From positions 1-6,191 of the forward strand of contig VEPB01000470.1 of assembly GCA_012026715.1 (NCBI GenBank): a DNA stretch of 6,191 bases, written 5' to 3'. The notes under the pieces were generated by a model. The model had not been told where the DNA came from. It was given only the letters and a program-made list of their open reading frames with translations, and ran no database searches. Below, in pieces: positions 1 through 5,993 of the stretch; the stretch's first letter is position 1; each line of letters opens with the position of its first letter. Source of the DNA: Methylococcaceae bacterium (GTDB lineage Bacteria; Pseudomonadota; Gammaproteobacteria; Methylococcales; Methylococcaceae). Both the position numbers and the translations under genes were made by a program.

Positions 1-1
1 C

Positions 2-124
2 GGACTCGAACTGCTCACCCAACTGGCCGCGGAAATGAGCGGCATGACCGAGCAAGTGGTGATTGACTATGGCGGGGAGATACTGACAGAACTGGCGCAG
101 CGCGGTATTATCGGCTGCGGCTAG
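2..124 (+). CDS. C-terminal fragment of a small gene, possibly PqqD-like peptide chaperone
   Basis: This is the last 40 codons of a gene that begins before the window and stops at TAG 122-124. The visible residues run from GLELLTQLAAEM through TEQVVIDYGGEIL to LAQRGIIGCG. That pattern, a helix with LLTQLA, a middle acidic segment, then an ILTELAQRGII helix ending in a hydrophobic turn, resembles the C-terminal half of PqqD-type winged-helix peptide-binding proteins, including the HPr-rel-A system members. The family call is inference from about 40 residues and could be wrong; other small winged-helix domains end in a similar way. Codon use is GC3-rich and even, consistent with real coding. 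No terminator is obvious directly after the stop. Confidence 0.5.
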   Translation, partial: GLELLTQLAAEMSGMTEQVVIDYGGEILTELAQRGIIGCG

Positions 125-346
125 ACCGGCCGTCGGGGTGCCGGGTAATCGCCGATCAGCGAGGCGCAGCGGTAAGTCATGGCGGCGCGGGAATCCACCC
201 AGACCGCCGCGCGGTGGATGGCTTGGGGAACGCGGCGCGGCGCGATCTGACCACGACGCACCCCGCGCTGAACCGCCCGCACCAGCCGAGCACGCCGCGT
301 GCCGCCCGGGATCCCTGCCGATGTGCCACGGCTCGGGGCGCCTGGG
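125..346. other. Unassigned, apparently decayed or non-coding stretch
   Basis: No reading frame here has both recognisable protein features and a plausible start. The leftward frames are open over much of it, as expected from GC-rich DNA, but they give arginine- and alanine-rich low-information peptides. It lies beyond the stop of the leftward gene trace at 347-702 and may be eroded sequence from the same former gene or a neighbour. I see no RNA gene or repeat in it. Confidence 0.4.
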
Positions 347-702
347 TCACGCTGCGCAACAGCTGAAGCCTTTGTCCGCGCGGCAAGCGGGAAACGCCGG
401 GCATGGCGGTGCGGATGGTGAGACCGGCGCGGCGGAGTCGATGTCGTCTTCCGCCAGGTCATACATCTCGTCCAGCGCCTCGAATTCATCGGCCTCGTCT
501 GCCGTCAACCGGCCCACCACGCCGGCGACGCGGCCGATAGCCTGGGTCCACGGCAGCGGAATGGTGCACTGGCGATGGGAGCGACGGTGCGTGCGATCTT
601 CCCTCCGCCGGGGGTATTCGCTTACCCGCCTGGCAATGCGGCCAAAGAACTCATCGCTGTCGTCGCCGGCGCCGCCGGTCCCTCCGCCAACAGGTCCTGC
701 AT
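347..702 (-). pseudogene. Small leftward gene of unknown function, apparently frameshifted
   Basis: Reading leftward, ATG at 702 starts MQDLLAEGP with a GAAGG seven bases upstream, but that frame stops after 26 codons. From about 675 the -1 frame carries on with good GC3 codon use: GAGDDSDEFFGRIARRVSEY, then IPLPWTQAIGRVAGVVGRL, then an acidic stretch TADEADEFEALDEMYDLAED, ending at a stop at 347-349. The second frame has no start codon of its own. A single lost base in the GC-rich run around 670-685 would join them into a protein of about 117 residues. The last 35 or so residues (SAAPV onwards) are less convincing, and the true end may lie elsewhere. I do not recognise the family. It could also be a live gene with a sequencing error. 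Confidence 0.4.
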
Positions 703-869
703 CACGTCGCCTTCAAATTACTGGTCCACGTGAAACCTCCTCTGCAGATGGAACAACGAGGCGCGAGCGATTCGGCCTCCCGATAGGGGATTACCTTATG
801 CCCCCGATCGGCCGCAAGAAAAGTCACACGATCCGGGTGGTTCAGGCGTGGTAGCTGAAACGAGCGACA
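703..869. other. Intergenic stretch, no gene seen
   Basis: This lies between the small leftward gene trace and the double-hairpin repeat. A leftward frame is open through it and on into the repeat, but it gives no recognisable domain and runs through palindromic DNA, so I do not call it a gene. The GAAGG next to 711-715 would be the ribosome binding site of the leftward trace. I see no strong promoter. Confidence 0.4.
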
Positions 870-1040
870 CGTAGGGTGGGTTAGGCACGCATCGGCCAGG
901 CCCTTTCCGTCCGGGATTCCCCTTGCGCGTGCCGTAACCCACCGCTGCGCCCGGGCGGCGGCCAATGGTGGGTTACGACGCGCATCGATTCCGTCGCGAA
1001 CCGCAGAACCAACCGGGTTGCGCGTCTAACCCACCCTACG
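870..1040. repeat. Double-hairpin palindromic repeat of the GTAGGGTGGGTTA type
   Basis: The 171-bp element is bounded by a perfect 15-bp inverted repeat, CGTAGGGTGGGTTAG at 870-884 and CTAACCCACCCTACG at 1026-1040. Inside it are two separate long hairpins. Hairpin A pairs 875-890 with 927-943 (16 pairs, one bulged base at 934, loop 891-926). Hairpin B pairs 967-982 with 1021-1035 (15 pairs, one bulged base at 976, loop 983-1020). The inner arms, CGTAACCCACC at 933-943 and GGTGGGTTACG at 967-977, also form a perfect 11-bp inverted repeat. GTAGGGTGGGTTA palindromes are familiar as dispersed intergenic repeats in GC-rich proteobacteria; assigning this copy to that class is from memory. It encodes nothing and ends 70 bp before the dehydrogenase start. 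Confidence 0.8.
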
Positions 1041-1054
1041 GTGAGGCGCAAGGG

Positions 1055-1083
1055 ATGGCACAGGAACCGTCACGAGTTATGCT
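1055..1083 (+). promoter_or_regulatory. Candidate sigma-70 promoter for the dehydrogenase-ychJ pair
   Basis: ATGGCA at 1055-1060 (4 of 6 to the -35 consensus) is followed after exactly 17 bases by TATGCT at 1078-1083 (4 of 6 to the -10). Transcription would begin near 1090, giving a leader of about 20 bases before ATG 1111. It sits directly after the double-hairpin repeat. The match is moderate and has not been tested. Confidence 0.35.
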
Positions 1084-1110
1084 TGGCCCTCCCATCACGA
1101 GAGATTTGGC

Positions 1111-1941
1111 ATGAACGGTCAGGCGGTATTGATCACCGGATGTTCCTCCGGCATCGGGCTTTGTACGGCCCATGGCTTGAAGGCCCGGGGCTACCGGGTG
1201 TTCGCGACAGCACGGAAGGAAAGCGATGTCGAGAAGCTGAGGGGACTGGGGTTGGAATCCTTCCGGCTGGACCTGGCCGATGCAGCCAGCATCCGCGAGG
1301 CGGTGGGAGCGGTGCTGGAAGCCACCTCGGGCAATCTGTACGGGCTGTTCAACAACGGCGCCTACGGCCAGCCCGGCGCGGTGGAGGATCTGACCCGCGA
1401 GGCCTTGCGGGAGCAGTTCGAGACCAATCTGTTCGGCACCCACGAACTGACCACTCTGATCATCCCGGTGATGCGAGCCCAGGAACGGGGCCGCATCATC
1501 CAGAACAGCTCGGTGCTCGGCTTCGCCGCCATGCCGTTCCGTGGCGCCTACAACGCCAGCAAGTTCGCCCTGGAAGGATTGACCGACACCCTGCGGCTGG
1601 AGCTGCGCGGCAGCGGAGTACACGTGTCCATCATTGAGCCCGGCCCCATCCTCAGCCGGTTCCGGGACAACGCCCGCGCCATGTTCCAGAAGCACATCGA
1701 ACCGGCCGACAGCGTGCACCGACACCGCTACCAGGCCATGGAAGCCCGCTTGCGGAAGGAAGGACCGGGCCAGCCCTTCACCCTGGGACCTGAAGCGGTA
1801 CTGGAAAAGGTCATCCACGCCCTCGAAGCCAGGCGCCCCAAGGTTCGCTACTACGTCACCGTCCCCACCTATCTGTTCGGCGGACTGAAGCGGGTATTGC
1901 CCGATCGGCTGCTGGACTCCATCCTCGGCCGGATCAGCTGA
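1111..1941 (+). CDS. ybbO: YbbO-like short-chain dehydrogenase/reductase (SDR)
   Basis: This is a classical NAD(P)(H)-dependent SDR of 276 residues, presumably a cytosolic carbonyl or aldehyde reductase. The Rossmann glycine motif TGCSSGIG is at residues 9-16, R35 in ATARK suggests preference for NADP(H), and LDL with D54 would bind the adenine. The usual NNAG is a variant, NNGAYG, at 81-86. N106 (ETNLFGT), S133/S134 (QNSSVLG), Y147 and K151 (YNASK) form the catalytic tetrad, followed by EPGPI at 176-180. The C-terminal FTLGPEAVLEKVIHALEA and RRPKVRYYVT segments match E. coli YbbO as I remember it, which points to that subfamily rather than a generic SDR. No signal peptide or membrane segment is evident. 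A weak AGAGA precedes ATG 1111. ychJ follows after one base, so the two are probably co-transcribed. The physiological substrate cannot be told from sequence. Confidence 0.93.
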   Translation: MNGQAVLITGCSSGIGLCTAHGLKARGYRVFATARKESDVEKLRGLGLESFRLDLADAASIREAVGAVLEATSGNLYGLFNNGAYGQPGAVEDLTREALREQFETNLFGTHELTTLIIPVMRAQERGRIIQNSSVLGFAAMPFRGAYNASKFALEGLTDTLRLELRGSGVHVSIIEPGPILSRFRDNARAMFQKHIEPADSVHRHRYQAMEARLRKEGPGQPFTLGPEAVLEKVIHALEARRPKVRYYVTVPTYLFGGLKRVLPDRLLDSILGRIS

Positions 1942-1942
1942 C

Positions 1943-2407
1943 ATGGCATCGCCGCCCCTCTGCCCCTGCGGCTCCGGCCTGAATCTGGCCGAATGCTGCG
2001 GCCCTTACCTGAGCGGGACTGCCGCGGCACCGACTCCGGAGGCGCTGATGCGCTCGCGCTACACGGCCTATGCTCTGGGCAGCGGCGATTACCTGATAGC
2101 GACCTGGCATCCTTCCACCCGGCCCGCGCAGCTGGGCCTGGAACCTAAGGCGACCCGCTGGCTGAAACTGGAAATCCTCGAAGCGCCGCCCCATTCGGAG
2201 GACGCCGGTGAAGTGGATTTCACCGCAGATTTTTTTGCCGAAGGGTCATTGCAGACCCTGCACGAGACCAGCCATTTCCGGCGCGAATCCGGCCGCTGGT
2301 ATTACCTGGACGGCAAGGCCATGTGGGAGCGCCACAAACCACCCGGACGCAACGATCCCTGCTGGTGCGGGAGCGGCAAGAAGTTCAAGAAATGCTGCGG
2401 CGGATGA
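1943..2407 (+). CDS. ychJ: YchJ family protein with two SEC-C zinc motifs
   Basis: The 154-residue protein has the full YchJ (UPF0225) architecture. An N-terminal SEC-C-like zinc motif, CPCGSG with the CC pair at 18-19 (ligands C7, C9, C18, C19), leads into PEALMRSRYTAYALGSGDYL and TWHPSTRP. A cystatin/NTF2-like core with VDFTADFF and LHETSHFRRESGRWYYLDG follows. A second SEC-C motif, NDPCWCGSGKKFKKCC, closes the protein (C140, C142, C151, C152). The zinc motif is the same type as the SecA C-terminal tail; the family's cellular role is poorly defined. ATG 1943 follows the dehydrogenase stop by one base, which implies translational coupling. The length is normal for the family and both zinc motifs are intact. 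Confidence 0.95.
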   Translation: MASPPLCPCGSGLNLAECCGPYLSGTAAAPTPEALMRSRYTAYALGSGDYLIATWHPSTRPAQLGLEPKATRWLKLEILEAPPHSEDAGEVDFTADFFAEGSLQTLHETSHFRRESGRWYYLDGKAMWERHKPPGRNDPCWCGSGKKFKKCCGG

Positions 2408-2430
2408 CGGGGTTACGCTCGGATAGCCCG

Positions 2431-2453
2431 GTGGGCAGATGGAGCCTGCCCAC
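2431..2453. repeat. Short perfect hairpin between convergent genes
   Basis: GTGGGCAG (2431-2438) and CTGCCCAC (2446-2453) form a perfect 8-bp stem with a 7-base loop, 24 bp after the ychJ stop. No run of T follows on either strand, so it is a poor intrinsic terminator, although it could stabilise the 3' end of the transcript. Read leftward it begins GTAGAGTGGGCA, which resembles the start of the large repeat at 870 (GTAGGGTGGGTTA), so it may be a short relative of that repeat class. Confidence 0.5.
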
Positions 2454-2510
2454 TCTACCTTGAGCCGTCGTTTCATCGATAGGTTCCTGGGTAGCGGCTA
2501 ACAACACCAT

Positions 2511-2542
2511 TGGAGGGAAACTGAAGCCAACGGGGCCTCAGT
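2511..2542 (-). terminator. Weak candidate terminator of the ovothiol operon
   Basis: Leftward, ACTGAGGCC (2542-2534) pairs with GGCTTCAGT (2528-2520) through eight Watson-Crick pairs and one G-U pair around a 5-base loop. It is followed by only a short TTTCCC tract. The pairing is better in leftward RNA than in rightward RNA, where the G-U becomes an A-C mismatch. The hairpin overlaps the lyase stop codon (2538-2540), which is tight for a terminator, and the T tract is poor, so confidence is low. Confidence 0.3.
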
Positions 2543-3713
2543 CACGCGCCCTCAGCGCCGTCTCGATCCGATCCAGCGCTTCCAGGATCCGGCTGCGGGG
2601 CGCGCCCAGGTTCATCCGCATGAAGCCGCTGCCGCCTTCGCCGAACACGATTCCCGGATTGAGCCCGACCCTGGCCTCGTCGATGAAGAAGCGCTTGAGC
2701 GCCCCGTCGTCGAGACCGAGGCCGCTGCAGTCCAGCCATAGCAGATAAGTCCCTTCCGGCTCGATGGCGCGGATCGGCGCCAGCCGCCCGGCGATGTGGG
2801 CAGCCACGACACGGCGGGTCTCGTCGAGATAGGCCAGCAGCGCGTCCAGCCAGGCGTCGCCCTCGCGGTAGGCCGCCTCGAAGGCGGCGATGCTGAAGGG
2901 ATTGCCGGCGGTCATGTGCACCTGGTCCATGACCTTGCGCAGCGCGGCGCGGCGGCGGGGACACGGGACGATCAGGGCCGACAGGCCCAGCCCCGGTATG
3001 TTGAAGGTCTTGCTGGGCGCCACCGCGGTGACGATGTCCTCGGCATTGTCCGCCAACCGCGCCAGTGGCAGATGACTGTGGCCGGGATACACCAGGTCGT
3101 GGTGGATTTCGTCGGACAGCACGGTGATGCCGTGGCGGCGGCAAAGCGCTAGCAGCGCCTCCAATTCGTCCGCCCGCCACACCCGCCCCACCGGATTGTG
3201 GGGAGAACACAGAAACATCAGCCGGGCACCATCAGCCGCCAACTGCTCGAAATGCGCGAGGTTCATGCGGTAGCAACCGTCCTGCAGTTCCAGCGGATTC
3301 AGCAGCAAGCGCCGGCCCGGCAGGGTCACCGCCGTGAAGAAGGGGTAGTACACCGGACTTTGCACGATGACCCCGTCGCCCGGTTCGGTGAAGGCCATCA
3401 CGGCGGCATGCAGGGCCGGCACCACGCCGGGGGTGTAGACCGCCCAATCGCGTTGGATCTCCCAGCCGTGGCGGCGCCGCATCCAGCCGAGCATGGCCTG
3501 GTGCATGGACTCCGGATGCAAGGTGTAGCCGAACACCGGGTGGGAAGCCCGCGCCTGCAAGGCCTGCGACACCGCCTCCGGCACCGCGAAGTCCATGTCC
3601 GCCACCCACAGGGGCAGCACGTCTTCCGTGCCGAAATAGCCGGCGCAGCCGTCGAACTTGACGCTGGAGGTCCCGCGCCGTTCGATCGGCCGATCGAAGT
3701 CGAAGGCGCGCAG
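2538..3713 (-). CDS. patB: PatB/MalY-type PLP-dependent C-S lyase, probable OvoB
   Basis: This is a fold-type I PLP enzyme of the PatB/MalY cystathionine beta-lyase group. Counting from CTG 3713, the product has 391 residues, the normal family length, beginning LRAFDFDRPIERRGTSSVKF. Family signatures follow in order: LWVADMDF at 35-42, VFGYT at 60-64, TPGVVPALH at 94-102, SPVYYPF with Y122, SPHNPVGRVW with N173, SDEIHHDLVY with D201, the PLP-binding lysine K235 in APSKTFNIPG, and the carboxylate-binding R366 in GFMRMNLGAPR. All catalytic residues are present. Sitting directly behind OvoA, it is probably the lyase that cleaves 5-histidylcysteine sulfoxide to 5-thiohistidine; that role is inferred from context. 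The start is abnormal: the frame has no ATG, GTG or TTG between the in-frame ATG at 3893 (deep inside ovoA) and GTG well inside the protein. CTG 3713 has a GGGAG eight bases upstream. It may instead be the C-terminal half of a frameshifted OvoA fusion. Confidence 0.85.
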   Translation of the reverse strand: MRAFDFDRPIERRGTSSVKFDGCAGYFGTEDVLPLWVADMDFAVPEAVSQALQARASHPVFGYTLHPESMHQAMLGWMRRRHGWEIQRDWAVYTPGVVPALHAAVMAFTEPGDGVIVQSPVYYPFFTAVTLPGRRLLLNPLELQDGCYRMNLAHFEQLAADGARLMFLCSPHNPVGRVWRADELEALLALCRRHGITVLSDEIHHDLVYPGHSHLPLARLADNAEDIVTAVAPSKTFNIPGLGLSALIVPCPRRRAALRKVMDQVHMTAGNPFSIAAFEAAYREGDAWLDALLAYLDETRRVVAAHIAGRLAPIRAIEPEGTYLLWLDCSGLGLDDGALKRFFIDEARVGLNPGIVFGEGGSGFMRMNLGAPRSRILEALDRIETALRARD

Positions 3714-5821
3714 GGCAGACGCTCCCAGACCGTCACTTCCGACAGACTGTGCTGGAACTTGCGGCGCGTCTCGCGGATGACGAAAGGCACGTCCCGCGGC
3801 GGCCCCAGCAAGCGAAACCGTGAACCCAGCAGGGCCTTGAGGCCATCCAGGGTGCGATAACTCTCCCCGTCCTGCTTGAAGCCGCCCAACCATTCCTCCC
3901 GCTTGGTATGCTCCTCCAGCCAGGTGTAGGGCGAGGCGATCACCAGCAGGCCGCCGGGATTCAGCCGCTGGTGCACGCTGGCCAGGAACCGGGCCGGGCT
4001 GTACAGCCGGGCGATGAGATTGGCAGCCAGGATCAGGTCGTAGCCGGTGAAGACTTCCTTGAGATTGCAGGCATCGCCTTGGTAAAAGGCCACCTTGTCA
4101 CGCACCGAATCCAGTCCCAGGTCCGCCAGCTTGCGTTCCCGGTAAAACACCAGCTCGCCCTCGTCGGCAAGGGTGTAGCGCAACACCCCTTGGCGCGCCA
4201 TCTGCTCGCCCAGCCCGATGAAACGGGCCGAGAAATCGACGCCGGTCACCTGGCGGAAGTGGCGCGCCAGCTCGAAGGTCGCCCGCCCCGCCGCGCAGCC
4301 CAGGTCTAGGGCCGAGTCCATCGGCCGCCCGGCCATGGCTTCCAGCGCCAGATCGGCCAGCGCCTTGGAGAAATTGGCCACGCCGAAATACTCGTCGCCG
4401 TAATGGAATTCGGCATATTCCGACAGCAGCCGGTCGCTCTCGTAGTTAGACTGAGGCAGTTCCGCCGGCGCCTCCGCCACCACATAGCGGAATCCGGCGT
4501 GCTGGAAAAAATGGCGGCGGAAGGCATAACGGCTGCTGCGCCGGGTTTCGTTACCGCAGGAAACCCAGGAGCCGCCCTTGAACAGGTTGTGGCGGCCGTC
4601 GTAGGTCGGCGTGGTGAAATCGTCATAAAGTGGATGGACCTGAAAGCCTTCGAATGGATAAATGGGCGTTTCGGTCCATTGCCAGACATTGCCCACCACA
4701 TCGAACAACGGCCCGTGGCGGAACTGGTCGACCGGACAGGACGAAGCGTAATGATCCAGATGGAGGTTGGCCGGAGCGGCGCGATCGGCTTCAAGCTCCG
4801 CCACACCGCAGTGGTCGTAGAGCCGGTACCATTCATCCTCGGTCGGCAATCGTACCGGCAGGCCGCTCCGCGCCGCGTTCCAGTTACAGAAGGCCTTGGC
4901 TTCGTGGTAGTTCACCTCCACCGGCCAGTTCCAGGGCATGTCCACCTCTTCCAGCATCAGCCTTAGACGCCAGCGGTCGCCTTCGCGGACCCAAAAGCTC
5001 GGATGTTCAGCCTTGGTGAAATCCCGCCAATCCCTCCCCTCCTCCTGCCAATACTCGTCGGCGCGGTAGCCACCCGCCTCCACGAATTCCAGGAACTCGC
5101 CGTTGCTGACCAGCATCTCGGCTGCCTTAAAGCCGTCCACGTCGACGCTGTGCGTCCCGTATTCGTTGTCCCAGCCGTAGACCGGATCATCGAGCGACTT
5201 CCCCACGGTCACCACGCCGCCGGGGATGTCCACCAGGCTATTGGCCGGTGCCGGTCCGCTGGCCCGGCACGGCGGCCAGGCCGGATGGGGAGTCACATAC
5301 TCCAGCCGCTGCTGGCGGATCAGCACGGACGAGGTTTCCAGATGGATGCGTTCATGCTCGATCCCCATGGGGATGGCCCACCATGGATTAGCCCATGCCA
5401 CCGGCAGGGCCAGCGGTTCATCTCGCAGCAACTCGTCCACCAATTGCCGCACCTTCCCACGATAAGCCATCACTTCAGCAACGGTGGGCCAATCGTAGTT
5501 GGCGTCGTTCAGATCGTCCCAGCTCATCTCGTCCACCCCGACCGCGAACATGGACTCCAGGCGCGGATCGATGCGCCGCTCCACCAGCCCGGCCAGCACC
5601 AGCTTGTTGACGAAGAAGGTCGCGGTATGGCCGAGATAAAAGATCAGCGGGTGACGCAAGCTGATGGGCTTGCGGTAGTAAGCCTCGTCGCCGGAAAGGG
5701 TGGCGAAAAGCCGCTCGTAACGGTCGAAGGTCTGGTGGAAATAATCCCGCAAGACGGTCCGGCACCGTCCGGCTTCGGCGAAATCGAGGCGCGGCGTCCG
5801 CGCAAACAAAGCAGTCGACAT
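3398..5821 (-). CDS. ovoA: OvoA: 5-histidylcysteine sulfoxide synthase/mercaptohistidine N-methyltransferase
   Basis: This is the iron enzyme of ovothiol synthesis. It joins cysteine to histidine with oxygen as a C5 sulfoxide, and its C-terminal domain methylates the mercaptohistidine from SAM. The DinB-like domain (about 20-175) carries the iron ligands H65 and the HX3HXE motif HERIHLE (H156, H160). The FGE-sulfatase-like domain (about 194-450) contains RLPTEDEWYRLYDH, VGNVWQWTETPIYPF (Y388 is a candidate for the active-site tyrosine), KGGSWVSCGNETRRSSRYAF and AGFRYV. The methyltransferase (about 465-700) has DLGCAAGR at 506-513 and VTGVDFS with D529. I chose ATG 5821 (MSTALFARTP) because the only upstream in-frame option is TTG 5878, which overlaps a candidate promoter. 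OvoA homology ends near residue 701 (EVTVWER, about 3719), the usual length of about 700. There is no stop there: the frame stays open 104 more codons to 3398, overlapping the lyase gene out of frame, so the tail is probably not natural. Confidence 0.93.
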   Translation of the reverse strand: MSTALFARTPRLDFAEAGRCRTVLRDYFHQTFDRYERLFATLSGDEAYYRKPISLRHPLIFYLGHTATFFVNKLVLAGLVERRIDPRLESMFAVGVDEMSWDDLNDANYDWPTVAEVMAYRGKVRQLVDELLRDEPLALPVAWANPWWAIPMGIEHERIHLETSSVLIRQQRLEYVTPHPAWPPCRASGPAPANSLVDIPGGVVTVGKSLDDPVYGWDNEYGTHSVDVDGFKAAEMLVSNGEFLEFVEAGGYRADEYWQEEGRDWRDFTKAEHPSFWVREGDRWRLRLMLEEVDMPWNWPVEVNYHEAKAFCNWNAARSGLPVRLPTEDEWYRLYDHCGVAELEADRAAPANLHLDHYASSCPVDQFRHGPLFDVVGNVWQWTETPIYPFEGFQVHPLYDDFTTPTYDGRHNLFKGGSWVSCGNETRRSSRYAFRRHFFQHAGFRYVVAEAPAELPQSNYESDRLLSEYAEFHYGDEYFGVANFSKALADLALEAMAGRPMDSALDLGCAAGRATFELARHFRQVTGVDFSARFIGLGEQMARQGVLRYTLADEGELVFYRERKLADLGLDSVRDKVAFYQGDACNLKEVFTGYDLILAANLIARLYSPARFLASVHQRLNPGGLLVIASPYTWLEEHTKREEWLGGFKQDGESYRTLDGLKALLGSRFRLLGPPRDVPFVIRETRRKFQHSLSEVTVWERLPCAPSTSIGRSNGAGPPASSSTAAPAISARKTCCPCGWRTWTSRCRRRCRRPCRRGLPTRCSATPCIRSPCTRPCSAGCGAATAGRSNAIGRSTPPAWCRPCMPP
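3702..3728 (-). other. Abnormal ovoA-lyase junction (no stop, no standard start, -1 frame change)
   Basis: Leftward, the OvoA frame reads EVTVWERLP and ends its homology at 3713. The lyase frame, offset by -1, begins its homology at FDFDRP (3704). The two homologous regions meet with essentially no gap. There is no OvoA stop codon here and no ATG, GTG or TTG for the lyase. The only candidate initiator is CTG (3713-3711), eight bases after GGGAG (3726-3722). No X XXY YYZ slippery heptamer is visible. One inserted base (or two deleted) here would make one continuous protein of about 1,095 residues. Confidence 0.7.
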
Positions 5822-5849
5822 GGCGATACCAGGCAATTCCGGAGCGCAA

Positions 5850-5878
5850 AGCCTAGGGGCAAGCCCGTGGAGGGTCAA
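5850..5878 (-). promoter_or_regulatory. Candidate ovoA promoter
   Basis: Leftward, TTGACC (5878-5873, 5 of 6 to the -35 consensus) is followed after 17 bases by TAGGCT (5855-5850, 3 of 6 to the -10). Transcription would start near 5843, giving a leader of about 22 bases to ATG 5821. This agrees with the chosen ovoA start and argues against TTG 5878. The -10 is weak. The leader shows no clear Shine-Dalgarno sequence. Confidence 0.3.
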
Positions 5879-5922
5879 CCCGGCAGATTCCGCCTTCCGG
5901 GCCGACTGGGGGCCTTGGCCAC

Positions 5923-5938
5923 CCCGGCGTTCGCCGGG
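5923..5938. repeat. Short perfect palindrome in the divergent intergenic region
   Basis: CCCGGCG (5923-5929) and CGCCGGG (5932-5938) form a perfect inverted repeat separated by two bases. It sits five bases before the tRNA -35 element and upstream of the candidate ovoA promoter. It could be a dimeric-protein site or chance in GC-rich DNA; there is no T tract, so it is not a terminator. Confidence 0.3.
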
Positions 5939-5942
5939 CAGA

Positions 5943-5971
5943 TTGACACGGCGGCTGCCTTACCGCAAAAT
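5943..5971 (+). promoter_or_regulatory. Sigma-70 promoter for the tRNA gene
   Basis: A perfect TTGACA -35 (5943-5948) is followed after exactly 17 bases by CAAAAT (5966-5971), 4 of 6 to the -10 consensus. The next genic feature in this direction is the tRNA at 6028, so a transcript starting near 5978 would carry a leader of about 50 bases that includes the hairpin at 5994-6015. A strong -35 is what one expects for a tRNA gene. Confidence 0.6.
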
Positions 5972-5993
5972 CATTAGTCTCCTTACCGTCATC

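Noticed and set aside
138..854. Long rightward open frame of 238 codons
   Set aside because: Its product is rich in R, P, S and G with no domain. It lies opposite the leftward frame that shows real codon bias, as a shadow in GC-rich DNA.
702..965. Leftward open frame of 87 codons running out of the palindromic repeat
   Set aside because: It starts inside hairpin DNA and shows no recognisable domain, so I treat the stretch as intergenic.
2431..2453. Hairpin as a rho-independent terminator of ychJ
   Set aside because: The stem is perfect but no T tract follows on either strand.
3700..3730. Programmed -1 ribosomal frameshift site at the ovoA-lyase junction
   Set aside because: The frame relation is right, but I see no X XXY YYZ slippery heptamer and no clear downstream stimulatory structure, so I keep it only as a weak alternative.
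3714..3893. In-frame ATG at 3893 as the lyase start
   Set aside because: The extra 60 residues are an out-of-frame reading of the OvoA methyltransferase domain and match no PatB/MalY N-terminus.
5822..5878. TTG at 5878 as the ovoA start (adding 19 residues)
   Set aside because: It is a non-ATG start overlapping the candidate -35 element, and the added residues do not look like an OvoA N-terminus; ATG 5821 fits better.
5003..5977. Long rightward open frame of 324 codons opposite ovoA
   Set aside because: It is antisense to a clearly conserved protein, has no domain, and is explained by the codon bias of ovoA.
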